A stretch of DNA of 64,000 bases from Periplaneta americana. Taxonomy: Eukaryota; Arthropoda; Insecta; Blattodea; Blattidae. This document shows, piece after piece, positions 10,331-23,600 of the stretch (position 1 is the first letter of the stretch; the number at the start of each line of letters is the position of its first letter). The notes beneath the pieces are model-generated. The model did no database searches and was not told the DNA's origin. It saw only the letters and a program-made list of their open reading frames with translations. Where the stretch lies: NCBI RefSeq assembly GCF_040183065.1, contig NC_091120.1, forward strand, positions 183,236,396 to 183,300,395, read 5' to 3'. A program made the translations under genes and the position numbers.

Positions 10331-13300
10331 GAAGAAGAAGAACAATGTATGTATGCAATGCATGAGATTCATGAGCTTTATGTGAAATGTGAAATAATAC
10401 AGGATAATTGTTGACATAATCTTTAGATTTGAAATTAAATTGGACGGATATTTTATACATATAGCTCATGTTAAAAATAAAATATACAATTATGATTAAA
10501 ATTTGTCAATAATGTTAAAATTTATGATGATGATTGATAAAATAGATATTTTAAGAATAGTCATTAGTTGAGGATTGTCGTAGGGTATACGATAATTTGC
10601 TTAGCTGATGTTCGTGTGTTATGTATGTATTTCATTTAAAAACGTTCGCTAATGAACTAAATGTTATTTTATGTCGGAGATTACCGTTTCAATTTATTAT
10701 CTGACTTGATGACATCTTATTGATTATAAATGACTGTTACGTGTAATCAGATTTGTTGAGATATTATTTGAAATGAATGCTCGTTGGTTATGGATGTCGT
10801 AGAGTATACGATGATTTTCGTAGTAGATAAATCGTAAGTTAACTATGAATTTCAATCATTCAAGAGATCGTTCGCTTATGAAATGTTGTTTGACGTTGGT
10901 GATTACTCTGATTTGATGACATCCTATCGATTACAGCTATTGCGCGTCATCAGATTTATTTGGTGTTGATGTGTTGGTGGTTTTAACATCCGTCCAATTC
11001 AATTTCAAATCTAGAGATTATATCAACAATTATCCTGTATTATTTCACATTTTACTTAAAGCTCATGAATCTCATGCATTGCATACATACATTGTTCTTC
11101 ATTCTTGTTATTTGCATAATTTATTATTATAGGTTCATGATGAAAGAGTGAAAGAACGGAGAAAAATTCTCTCCGGCGCCGGGATTTGAACCCGGGTTTT
11201 CAGCTCTACGTGCTGATGCTTTATCCACTAAGCCACGCCGGATACAATCCCGACGCCGTTTAGAATCGTCTTAGATTAAGCTCCATCTCTTGGGTTCCCT
11301 CTGGTGGCCGCCCTCTGCACTACGTCATAGATGTCTATGAACGCAGGACCGAAGTCCATACATGTGTTGAGGTGCACTCAGATGAGTGACTGATTGGCCG
11401 GGATCCGACGGTATGGGCGCCGTCTTAAATCACAAAGTTCCATCACTCTTTCATCATGTGATGAAGCAGAATATCTGCATGGAAATATCATATGTACTTC
11501 GGTACATCAAAATATATATATTATATTTTCAGATTATATGTTTCGTTATATCTGATGATGCCCCAAACGGCGAAAACGTTCATATATCTTATTAAATAGC
11601 AAATAAACATTTGCAAGTTGATATGTCTTAAGATTGAAAATGTATTATATACTTATTTAATAAAACCTGTCTAGTCAATTCGCTTGCTCGTGCAGCATCG
11701 GTACAGTTCGGCAAAGTTCGTACAGTTTTCATAGCAACAACTAACTTTTGATTTTGTGGCGAGTAACTCGATTAAGAGAGAAGTTTTATACGATATTCTT
11801 ATTGAATTTGGTATTCCCAAGAAACTAGTTCGATTAATTAAAATGTCTCTCAGTGAAACGTACAGTAGAGTCTGTATAGGTCAGTTTCTGTCAGATGCGT
11901 TTCCAATTCACTGTGGGCTAAAGCAAGGAGATGAACTACCACCTTTACTTTTTAACTTTGCCCTAGAGTATGCCATTAGGAAAGTCCAGGATAACAGAAT
12001 TAAACGGGTTACATCAGCTGCTTGTCTATGCGGATGACGTGAATATGCTAGGAGAAAATCCACAAACGATTAAGGAGAGAGGATGGTATTTTTTGATGAA
12101 AAATGAGTAAATTAAAACAAAAAATTATTTAAAATACTCTGTGATATGTGTGGAATGCATAGCATAACATTTTGTGGGTATTTGTGCCCTTATCGGATGT
12201 TGAGTCGCCATTTTTAAACTACCTGCGTTATGGATTTTTAAATCACTCGCCCACTTTTATTGTTGTTTCCGGTAAATTAAATTAAAAAAAAATTCTTTAA
12301 AATACCCTTTGATATGTGTGGAATGCATTGCATAACATATTGTGGGTATTTGTGCCCTTATCGGATGTTGAGACGTCATTTTTAAACTTCCTGCGCTATG
12401 GATTTTTAAATCACACGTCCGCTTTTATCGGTTTCCAGTAACTTAATTTTTTTTGCTACATTGCCAGACAAAAATGGATACAATTTCTGAACTATTAAAG
12501 ATACATGCATGAAATTTAGTACACACATTCTTTAGACTATTAGGAAACTTTTCTCTGTAACAGAATTTTGTTAATTGATTTCATTTTAAAAATACGTCCG
12601 TTTGTTTGCAAGACAGGAAATCAGAACATTGTTATTAAATTTTAATTATTTATTTTACAAAGGTAGGGACTAATATCAAAACTATTACAGACAGTTTGTA
12701 TAACATGCTTTTGCAAATACATTGCAAAAAAACGTTTTGAATCTATCTTTAAAAACGGTTTAGATATATCGGTTTTAGTACAATTTTGCAATGGATATAT
12801 TATTTTTTCAAATTTGGGCCCCCAAATAATTTTTTTTTTAATATTTTTATTTGGTTGAGCTGCCACAGCTATGAGCTCTCTACTTACAAAAAAATAATAT
12901 TTTATACTAAATAGGAAAAAAGTTTTAAAAAATACCATCCTGTCCCCTTAAGGAAAATATGGGAATTTTACTTGAAGCAAGTAAAGAGATAGATTTGGAA
13001 GTAAATCCCGAAAAGACAAAGTATAAGATTATGTCTCGTGACGAGAATATTGTACGAAATGGAAATATAAAAATTGGAAATTTATCCCTTGAAGAGGTGG
13101 ATAAATTCAAATACCTGGGAGCAACAGTAACAGATATAAATGATACTCGTGAGGAAATTAAACACAGAATAAATATGGGAACCAGTAGAGACTACAAGAC
13201 AACCTTTGTACACCCTTACGTTTAGAATTTCGGATTTTTTTCGATATGCCCTAGTGTACAGGCCGACTGATAAGAGAAGGAACACGAATGTAATAACAAC

Positions 13301-16300
13301 CACAGCAGATAAACAGTTTAGTTCGCAGAACCGCCGGGTCCTCACTTGCCTTGGACGGGTAGCTAATACCTATCACCTTCTGTCACGTGCATCTTACTCC
13401 TTAGCGGCCGCATGCCCACGTTACCCGGAACACTTTCGCACTGCTAGGCTCCACCCATTCGCTTCTCTCTACAGCATACATGGGCATCGTGCCTCACTTG
13501 AGAATTAGTGCCTCACTGACCTTCACAGAGCTTATCGCTCTGAGTGACATCATCTTCACAGTCCCCGTTCCTCCCTCACGTAGCTCCTAGGCGTGAGCAG
13601 GTTCTATATCAGTTTCATAAGCAATATCAGTGGTGGCATAATGGCATTATCAAAGCAGTGTGTACGCGTTAGAAAACGATTATTTCATGAGGAATGGGAG
13701 GAAGAGTTTTTTTGCTGTTTAGAAGGGGAGAACATACGATGTCTGTTATGCTCGAAAATCCTATTAGACATCAATAAATTTAATGTACAACGACATTACT
13801 CCTTATGTCATAAAGAACATGCTGAATTAGAAGGTAAGATAAATTAAATGTTATTTTTTCGTACTATTCCGAAGAAAATTTACGATCTTAACATTTGCAT
13901 AGTATACTGAATACGACATTATGCCTTAAACACTCTGCATTAAAAGGTACGAGGAATTAAATGTTGTTTGTACGTATTATTTCCAAAAGAAATTTATAAA
14001 AAAATATAAAATGTGCGTAGAAAATGAAATATAATTTTCTGAAATTATTTTAAGTCGAGAACGTGAAAATCTATTAAGTAATCTTGATAAACGCCAGAAT
14101 ATTCAAGAAAATAAACGTAGAACACGTGATGGAATATTATTGGCTAGTTACGCAATTTCTCGCCTGTGATTTAAATCAGTTCAATGACGGAAAAATAGTA
14201 AAGGGGTTTATGATTAAAGCTGCCGAATTAATTTGCCAAATTGAACAAAGGTTTTCGAGTCTCTCACGTTAACCAAGCGCTTTCCTAATAATTCGCCACT
14301 GACCGCCTTAGTGATTACGATAAGGTGACGCAGGTCACAGCAGTTTATATTTCCCATCCTACTCTGCAGTCTTCTCTCCTAGTAAACAAACTATTTCAAA
14401 TCGAGTACCTCACATAACCGAAAATTGTGCCCATGTATGCTCTACAGATTCCAGGCATGGAGTATAGCTCCTCAATTATTGTAGATCTACTCTGTACGAA
14501 GCAGGGCCAGCGAAATGCAAATCCAGTTTCCACCTTCTAAATCTAAATAAATTCCCAAGCTGTCTTCAAGGACTACGATCGAACTGAGACAAGTACTCTG
14601 ACGTTGCAGCCGGCGATGATAGTGTATGATGGCTACCCCCAGGAGACGCACATTGTGGTGACTGAGGACGGCTATGCCCTGACTGTACACCGCATCCCTC
14701 ACGGCCGTGACAAGGGGAATTCCACGGGCTGCGACAAAGCGGCCGTGGTACTGGTGCACGGCCTTTTCGGCAGCTCTGCTTACTGGTTGTTCACTGGAGT
14801 GGACAGCGCACTCTGTGAGTTCTTCATTTTACTCAGATATACAGAGCTAATGATATCTATTATGTAGTAATATAATAGTACATTATGCAACGAGCCTATA
14901 ATGGTAGTAATTAAGACGCAAGTATGTTTGTTTATGAAACGAGCGCAAGCGAGGTTCATAATTTTCATACGAGCGTCTTAATTATCATTATAGGCAAGTT
15001 TCATGCGACTTTTTATGCTCGACCATGTTTATAACTTGAAATTATTCAAAAGTAGGTCATGTTATGGTTATGTACAGTAAGTGAGTAGCGAACTGACCTG
15101 AATTGTGAGATGTGCGCAGACGCGAAAGTATTGATTTTTTCCGAGGCCGAATGTCATTGACCTTTATATAACGTAGAGAATAAGATGAACATTAGTGTTG
15201 ATATAACCTGGAAATTGATTTATAATTGAAAAACGAGATGACAAATTGAATTTATTTGAATACTATTTATAATTAACGCTAATTATTATAGTAACAGAAC
15301 ATAACCTTCTGCGACAGTATTGGATTTCCAGCCTCCGTGACTTTTCGCTAGTTGTCTTTCGATTGCATATCCGAGAATAATCGATACTTGATGTTTTATA
15401 ATGGTACAAAGGTGATTTGTCATTGGCTGAACACCTGAACTTTAATGCATAGGTGTATCTTAATGAAGTGCATTAAAGGGCTACAACCAGGTGTATAATT
15501 ACTACATTTCGGTATGGTCGAGCATAAAATAACATTGATATTAAGGAAACTTTCAAGTAGACGCATGAAAAAAATAATGGTTATAAATTTGCTAATATTT
15601 AAATTGCAAATACAATAAAAATTGCAGCCACAATCTGATGCAAATTTTGCAGCCTTATAATGAACCAATACCTGCAAGACTGACAACAGCCGGTAAAGCG
15701 GATAGGGCCGTAAAAAATTGTATATTCCACTTAGTTATTTTCAATTAAGTTAAAATCATCAAGATTAATAATGAAACAAGAATCACAGACAAATAATAAG
15801 AATCAACACCGAATTAAATATGAATAATCAGTTATTTCGTTTGCATTGTACAATAGTAAGAATTTTTGCAACGAATTGTTATACTTTTCTGAACATAAAA
15901 TACAAAACATAAAAATGATCAAATATGCCCTGGGTTCGTTGGAGCCGTGCCGAGTCCGAGAGAGACAGCGAGTGAGTGGGAAAGAGACGGAATAGCGATC
16001 GCTGGAAGGGTTGCACGCCTGCAAGGGGTGGAGTGAACCAGTGAGGTATATGGATGGCACATTTTATGACACACAGAAATAAGTAATTGATTAACTAGCG
16101 ATCTTACTCGTGTTAATTATGTAAGTTTGTGCGGCTTACACCTGTTTCGGCGCTTGAACACACCATCCTCAGAGCCTACTAGATCTCGGCGTCATCTCGA
16201 ACTTCTCTGCCTGTTATGTGGGTGCGTTTGATTGTTGAAAGGTGTTGAAAAGTGGAGTCAAATAGTGTGTGTGTACTGAAATTGATCTGTGTGTTGAGAA

Positions 16301-19300
16301 TTTAATCGGGGTGTGTTTTAGTGTATTTGTATATTTCGTATTGTTCTAGTGTGTTGAGTTTTTGGTTCTTGGGTTGTATGTGTAGGATTTCCATGTCCGT
16401 ATTTATGTTATTGTATGTATGGTTAGCATTGGTTATGTGATCGGCGTATGTAGATGTATTGTGTCCTCTGGTTATAGCTTTAATATGTTCTTTGTAGCGT
16501 GTTTGGAATGATCTGCCTGTCTGTCCAACGTAGAACCTGTCGCAACTATTACATGTGAGTTTGTATAATAATTTAATAATTTATTTATTTAATCTGGCAG
16601 AGCCTGTATACACCTGTGTGGTAGTATTTATTTGTTTGTGTTTTTTGTGTGTTGAGATGTCTTTGTAGTGTGTTTTCTGTTCTGTATGCTATGTTGTATT
16701 TCTGCTTTCTGAATGAAGATGCGATCTTATGTGTGCTTTTGTTTTCATATGTTAGTGTGATGGTGTTCTTGTGTTTGTGTTGTATTTTGCGTGTTTTTGT
16801 GTTTGTTAAGTTTTTGTTTTGTCTTTCTTATGATGTTGTCTATTATGTTTGGATTGTAACCGTTTTCTTGTGCTATGTATTTGATTGTGTTCACTTCTTC
16901 ATTGTAGTGTTGTTGGCTCATGGGTATGTTGAGTAATCTGTGTACCATTGTCCTGAATGCAGCATGTTTGTGTTGTATGGGGTGGTTAGATGTGTTGTGT
17001 ATGTGTGTAGTGGTGGAGTAAGACGCTAGTTAATCAATTACTTTTATTCAAGTGTTAAAAGTAGTGTACGTAAGATTCAAAATGGATTACATAGAAATAA
17101 TTCAAGAATTACAACAATTGACCTTTAAAAATAATACAACAAAATAAAATTGTTCTTTTTTTCTGTAGGTAGGAAGACAAATGACATATCATTGATTTCA
17201 CCAACTTAGCTACCGGTAGATCAGGGAAAATTGTTTGAGGAAAATGAATGCGTAACACTGCTTCCAACGGAACATCGGACAAACTTGACCTAGTTTTACT
17301 CTTATTCAGGTTCATGACTGAGAATATGTGTTCGCAAAGGTAAGTAGAGCCAAATATAACAATTAACTTGCATGGCAATGCGTGGGTAATCGGAAACTCT
17401 TTTCGTTCCAAGTTCTTATAAAACGCAACGAGGCCGCCTGGAATATTGTAATATCTACTACATCTTTCAAAATTGTGTGACACTGAAGACTTATCAATTC
17501 TCTTTGGAATTTGACTGGAGCCTGCTCAACATTTACAGAAAAGGGCGTCATAAAAATGTTCACAAAGTTCCTACACGCGGCGACAGACTGTTTGTGGAGA
17601 GAGACTAATTGACTCAAATAACGTCACCAGGGATGGACACAACATCTCTGAAGCTGAAATCATGCACTACTTTACAAACATTCCTTCCGTAAAATGCCGT
17701 CTACTTTTGGCGATATTACGGTAACAATATAGCTTGCATGCACAGCTCTTTCGGAACTTGGCTCAATGTGCTGCGAAAGAAAAGGAAAATGAATTTTTAA
17801 TGACATTGTCACTATACAAAAAATACATACATAGTTAAACGGACAGAAAAATCTTTAACAGTATAACAAACGTTTTTATAATAATTCCCATACATTTCTT
17901 ACAACTGTTCAAAATAAACTTCCTATAACCTAACCATTAATTTAATAATAATTTCAAGATCAAAACTGTCGTCATCCACGATGCAGGGAAGTAGAAACCC
18001 TTGGGCATGTTTTGGGTTATTGCCCTAAAGGAGAACTACTGAGGAACAATCGCCACCATAAAGTGAGAAGCTCCATCGCAACCACTCTTCGGAAGGCAAA
18101 GTGGGAGGTTTACGAAGAAGTGCACTGCTTGGCTGAGAATGGGTCAGCGAGAAGAGCTGACATTATAGCCATCGATCGCCGGAATCAAAGAAGCCTCATT
18201 CTTGACCCCACTGTCCGTTTTGAGAAGGATGATCAACAAGCCAATAACGTTAAAGATGAAAAGAAGTCTATTTACAAACCATGTATTCCTCACTTCAGTG
18301 AGAGATCAAAATGAATATTAATACATGGGAAGTGAAAGGACTTCTTTTTGGCGCTAGGGGAACTTCATTTAAGTTAACCAAAACCATTCTCCTTTCTCTT
18401 AAATTTTCTAATGAGGACATTAACAAAATTTGTCTAATGGTATTGAGAGATTCATTATCCATTTTACACAATCACTTGTATAATAATATGTAATTTTTTT
18501 TTACTTCATTTCATTACTCTTCAATGTATTATAATCTCATGTTTCTCCGAAATCAAATTGTACTTTATTTTTAAATGTATCATTGTTCCGTATTCTCTCC
18601 TCAATCATATTGTATTTTTCATTTAACCTCTGCTTTGTATTCTGGATCCTAGTGGTCAGCCGTAGATTTCGGCCAGATGTCCCAAATTGTAGAATTTGTG
18701 TGCCCTTAAAGTACCTAATTAGTTTAAATGATATTTACCTCGTCGTAAGAAGACTGCATTTCGAACTTTAGTTTCGTTATTAATGCCTTCCTCTTTTCGC
18801 CGATAATATGAGCGTGGATATAAGAACGTTTATCTTCAAAGTGACGCTTGATGTACGTTTTTGCTCGTATATTGGTATGACATATTGAACATTATTGTCG
18901 TCAGATTAGACAAGATACAAGCTCTCCCAAGAGAGTTGAACCGACTGTCGACGCACTTCTATTTACTCTTATTCAAAACAGTTAAGCACAAACGATAGTA
19001 CACCATATGGATGAATGAATGACTGATGGAACGCATAATCCAGAAATGCCAGCAGAATATCACCGAACAGACGTTAAGAGTTGATGATCGCACGCATCGT
19101 ACAGCAACACAGCCTCAGCGACAGAGAGGAGTGGGGGTCCGCCCTGGGCAGACACAGGGTAGCGTCCGGGCGCCCTAGCCCTCAAACGCTGTGTTGGAAT
19201 GGTCTATTTCACACATACTAATTTTCTCCAAAATTTTACTGCTCTACGCTGTACCTAACCCCTTAAGGAATTTAATGTTGTGGGATTTTTCTACTATTTT

Positions 19301-20567
19301 ATGATATGATGCGTCGTCAACAACTAGGATGGCAATAGGAGGTAAATTAGGTATTAACATGGTACGGAGTCATTTAGTTTAATTTTCGGCGTTCATCTGT
19401 TTATGAAAATTTCCTGTTTTCAGATGATATCTGTACAGTAGTGGCAATAAAAACCTGATCGACCCTTGTAGCTGATTTCAGGGTCTTCTTCACTCCAGAG
19501 CACGATAGACTGGTAACTAAGACTTTCGTGGTTCGAATCCTGCCTGGGAAGGAAACCTTTTCTTGTTCCTTATTCAAATTTATTTCCAATACTTTTCGAT
19601 TGCAGCGATATTTTACTACTTAATTAACTTATTATTCCCAGAACATAAATTTTTACCAGCAATCGAAAAGTATTGGGAATAAATTTGAATAAGGAACAAA
19701 AAAAAAAGTTTCCTTCCCAGGCAGGATTCGAACCACGAAAGTCTTAGTTACCAGTCTATCGTGCTCTGGAGTGAACAAGGCTCTGACATCAGCTACAAGG
19801 GTCGGTCCGTTTTTTTTTGCCACTACTGTACATAAAGTGAGCATTTTCTATGAAACCTTGCTTTCCATCTGCATGGACGATAAGACTTTCTTCTTTCGCT
19901 ATGGGATTCTATTAACTCTGACTCTATTTACGTGCAGTGGAATTTAACTCGGAGAGAGGTGTTTGTTTTCGTCGGATCATTGGACATGGGCGGATATTTA
20001 TTGCAACGATACACACGCTATGTTTTTTATTCAATTGATTGCAGAGACTTTATTAATTTATTAAGTACTAGTAATTAGCTAGGGAGGAAAATTATAAATT
20101 TATATTTCAGTAGTACATTCGGAAATGAAATATGCATTTTTGTATTAAAAATTTGAAATATGCATTATCAAACACCGTTCATATTGTCTATGAAGGTACG
20201 ACTTACAAAGTATGTCATTTCCGCATATTTTTAAATATATAAAAAAGAACATGCATTTCGCATATGAATCAGGGCTTTAGTTATCACCAATCCCATCGAC
20301 GCTAAATAACCTAGTAGTTGATACAGCATCGTTATATAACCAAGTATAAAAGAAATAGAACATGGCGGAGGAAAATAAAAATGAAACCATTACTTTACGC
20401 GTTTAATCGCAAAAATTTCTTTAATAATAATAATAATTATTATTATTATTATTATTACTTACTGGCTTTTAAGGAACCCGGAGGTTCATTGCCGCCCTCA
20501 CATAAGCCCGCCAGTGGTCCCTATCCTCAGAAACATTAATCCAGTCTCTATCATCATATCTCACCTC

Positions 20568-20644
<77 letters not shown>

Positions 20645-23600
20645 CAATAATAATAATAATTTTCATTATTGTACTAATGATTTTTCTACTTGGGTGTTAT
20701 GATGTGATGCGTCGTCAACAAGTAGGGTGGCATTAGGAAGTAAATTAGGTCTGTGGCCGGGAGGAAAAAGGTCTTAAGTAAAAATTTTATGCTTTTCAGG
20801 AAAGTAGTAGAAAGATTGAAATTCGTGTCAATTATAGAGGTTTTTTTTTAATTAAGAGGTTTTTCCTGGATATTATTTGTTTATATTTCTTCTAAAATAG
20901 ATAATGTTGCTCATTTAACAATTTTCTTGATTATAACCAAAAATAGCCTCACTTAAGCCCTTTTAAGACTAGAAGCCAAACTGAGTAGAAGGGACTATTA
21001 AACATAAGATCTTTTCCATGTCAAAATAAATGAGAAATGTAAATTATTAGGAATGCAAAATGGGTCTTAAACAATTATAGGACTGTTTACCCTGGTGCTT
21101 AAAGTTTTTATTTTATTTTATTTATTCATTTGTTGTTGAACATAACAGGCAAAGCCCAATTACAAGTTTTAAAAGGAAAGGGCATCAGTATGTGATAAAA
21201 TGGCTAAAATACAAGTTAGACCTATTGTAATAGGGAAGCATGGAAAGTAAACATATGATGGTTTGTAAGGAATAAAGTATTAAATATACTTAAGTCCTTT
21301 ATTCTGTGTGTGCTCGATTCAAAAAGTACTTAGGACATTTGGTAACGCTCTATAAATCCAGTCAGGAGTCTTATTTGACTTTAGCAGTTTTACCAGATTG
21401 AAGAGAATTGTTTCCGCTTTCAGAATATATAAAAAACTCATTCTCATAAAAAACTGACTTAAGACCTTTTTCCTCCCGGGCACAGGAGTCATTTAGTTTA
21501 ATTTTCGGCGTTCATTTGTTTCTGAAAATTTCCTGTTTTCAGATGAGATCTGTACAGTAATGGCAAAAAAAACCGGACCGACCCTTGTAGCTGATTTCAG
21601 AGCCTTCTTCACTCCAAAGCACGATAGACTGGTAACTAAGACTTAATAATAATGTAACTTAATAATATAATAATATATAATAATATTTATTGCAACGATA
21701 CACACGCTATATTTTTTATTCAAATGATTGCAGAGACTTTATTAATTTATTAAGTACTAGTAATTAGCTAAGGAGGAAAATTATAAATTTATAATTTGGT
21801 AGTATATTCACAAGTGAAATATTCATTTTTGCATTAAAAATTACAGTGCGACATGTCCAATGATCCTACGAAAACAAACACCGCTCTCCGAGTTAAATTC
21901 CACTGCACGTAAATACAGTCTGAGTTAAAGCAATCCCATAGCAAAGGGAGAAAGTCTTATCGTCCGTGCAGATGGAAAGCAAGGTTTCATACCAAATGCT
22001 CACTTTATGTACAGCAGTGGCAAAAAAACCGGACTGACCCTTGTAGCTGATTTCAGAGCCTTGTTCACTCCAGAGCACGATAGGCTGGTAACTAAGACTT
22101 TAGTGGTTCGAATCCTGCCTGGAAAGGAAACTTTTTCTTGTTCCATATTCAAATTTATTCCCAATACTTTTCGATTGCTGGTAACATTCATGTTCTGGGA
22201 ATAATAAATTAATTAAGTAGTAAAATATCGCCGCAATTATATAATAATAGCAATAATAATAGCAATAATAATAGCAATAATAATAATAATAACAACAATA
22301 ATAATCTGATATTTGTGTTTTGTAATACGTACTTCATTAACCACGATAATTGTCCTCATCACGCATTATATGTAATTGTACAGGACATCATTTTATTTTT
22401 ACTTCAATTTTTATTGTACCTGAGTTTTTGAATGTACTTCACTCCTACCCCCTCTACTAGTAAACTTCCAACTGTTCTCCTCACAGAACCAAGCGCATAC
22501 AGTCAAAGTCGCCTTGAGGTCGTAGTAAACACAAACAGTATTGAGTTAGTGAGTATAGTACATTACAGAAATATGTTCGCGTTTTCCAGTGACGAAAGAG
22601 TTTTCAATATTGAATCATATTTTCACACAGCTACTGTCGTCCGTTTGCCTACGTCGCATCCCGACTTCCCTCACCCGCAACTGTTTAAAATAACTTAAAT
22701 AAAAGTAATTAACTGTCACGTGATTTCCCCCCTTTCTACGATCCTGCGGCATAACCACTTGGACGGACAGTAGATAGCATGTCTGAGTAATGTTATCTGT
22801 GCGAGTCGGGCAGAGGTGAAGATTGAATTTACAGTACGTAAGGTACTCTTTTATATAATAAGTTGGCCTATAGAATTATTTCAACATGAGTTACTAATAC
22901 GAAGGACGAAACTGGTAATTGGAATTAGATGCAATCGTCTATAGTGCATAATATGCACAAAAGAACTGAACGGCCACCATTTTCAATAATGTGTTTAAAT
23001 ATCCATATTATGATTATTTTTCAATTTAACTTCATTATCTATATTGTACGCTAATGTGCTGTAGACAGACACTGCATAATGAATACGTTCTAATGGATAA
23101 CTCAGTTCGTTAGTAAAAAAAAAACTTATTGTTAATATTGTACTGTATTTTGATTAAACAAAAACCTAATGAAAATTATCAAACTCAGAATTACGATATC
23201 TCCTATTTACGTAAATGGATCAACTACTTTTCTTCCTTCCTATACCTAGTAAAGTGATTTGTTTGTATTTCACGCCAGTCGTAGAAGGGGCTAGCAAACT
23301 GTGTTTCCGGCTATGAACCATTAGTCCAAAGGTATAGCCAGGTTAATATTAAAAATGTTAGTAAAAATAAAATTATGTCCCTGTATAAGTTATCGTCGCA
23401 TATATTTGACGTCATCACATATGGTACTTTTATTTTTCCAGCATACATGCTTGCGGACCGAGGCTATGACGTGTGGATGTTCAACGCACGTGGTAATTTG
23501 TACTCAACGAAGTACACTCCTGAAAGAGATCCTCGAACAAAAGAGTTCTGGGATTTTAGGTAATACCTGCAGCCCTTTCAGTTGAATCAAGAACAAAACT

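Larger units (their letters stand above)
9556..11663. mobile_element. Penelope-like inverted-repeat element, non-autonomous, with nested insertions
   Basis: The arms are 9594-9774 plus 10337-10455 (left) and 10985-11140 plus 11530-11663 (right), about 300 bp once the insertions are removed. AAAACCTGTCTA occurs just outside both ends (9544-9555 and 11664-11675), a 12 bp TSD. About 38 bp between the left TSD and the left arm has no right counterpart. Inverted terminal repeats, a one-sided tail and a variable TSD fit Penelope-like elements. Each arm has a hammerhead-like CTGATGATGCC...GGCGAAAACG. The loop (10560-10975) holds two diverged units of about 230 bp. No reverse transcriptase remains. 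Confidence 0.6.

Noticed and set aside
11172-11242. Functional tRNA-Tyr gene
   Set aside because: C at position 33, no intron as expected for many eukaryotic tRNA-Tyr genes, and location inside a repeated insertion; treated as a SINE head.
16649-16936. Plus-strand hydrophobic ORF (Cys/Phe/Val-rich)
   Set aside because: It is the antisense of the Penelope-like relic; the composition comes from GT-rich sequence.
20469-20702. Poly-Ile and poly-Asn frames
   Set aside because: Artefacts of the AAT/ATT triplet array.
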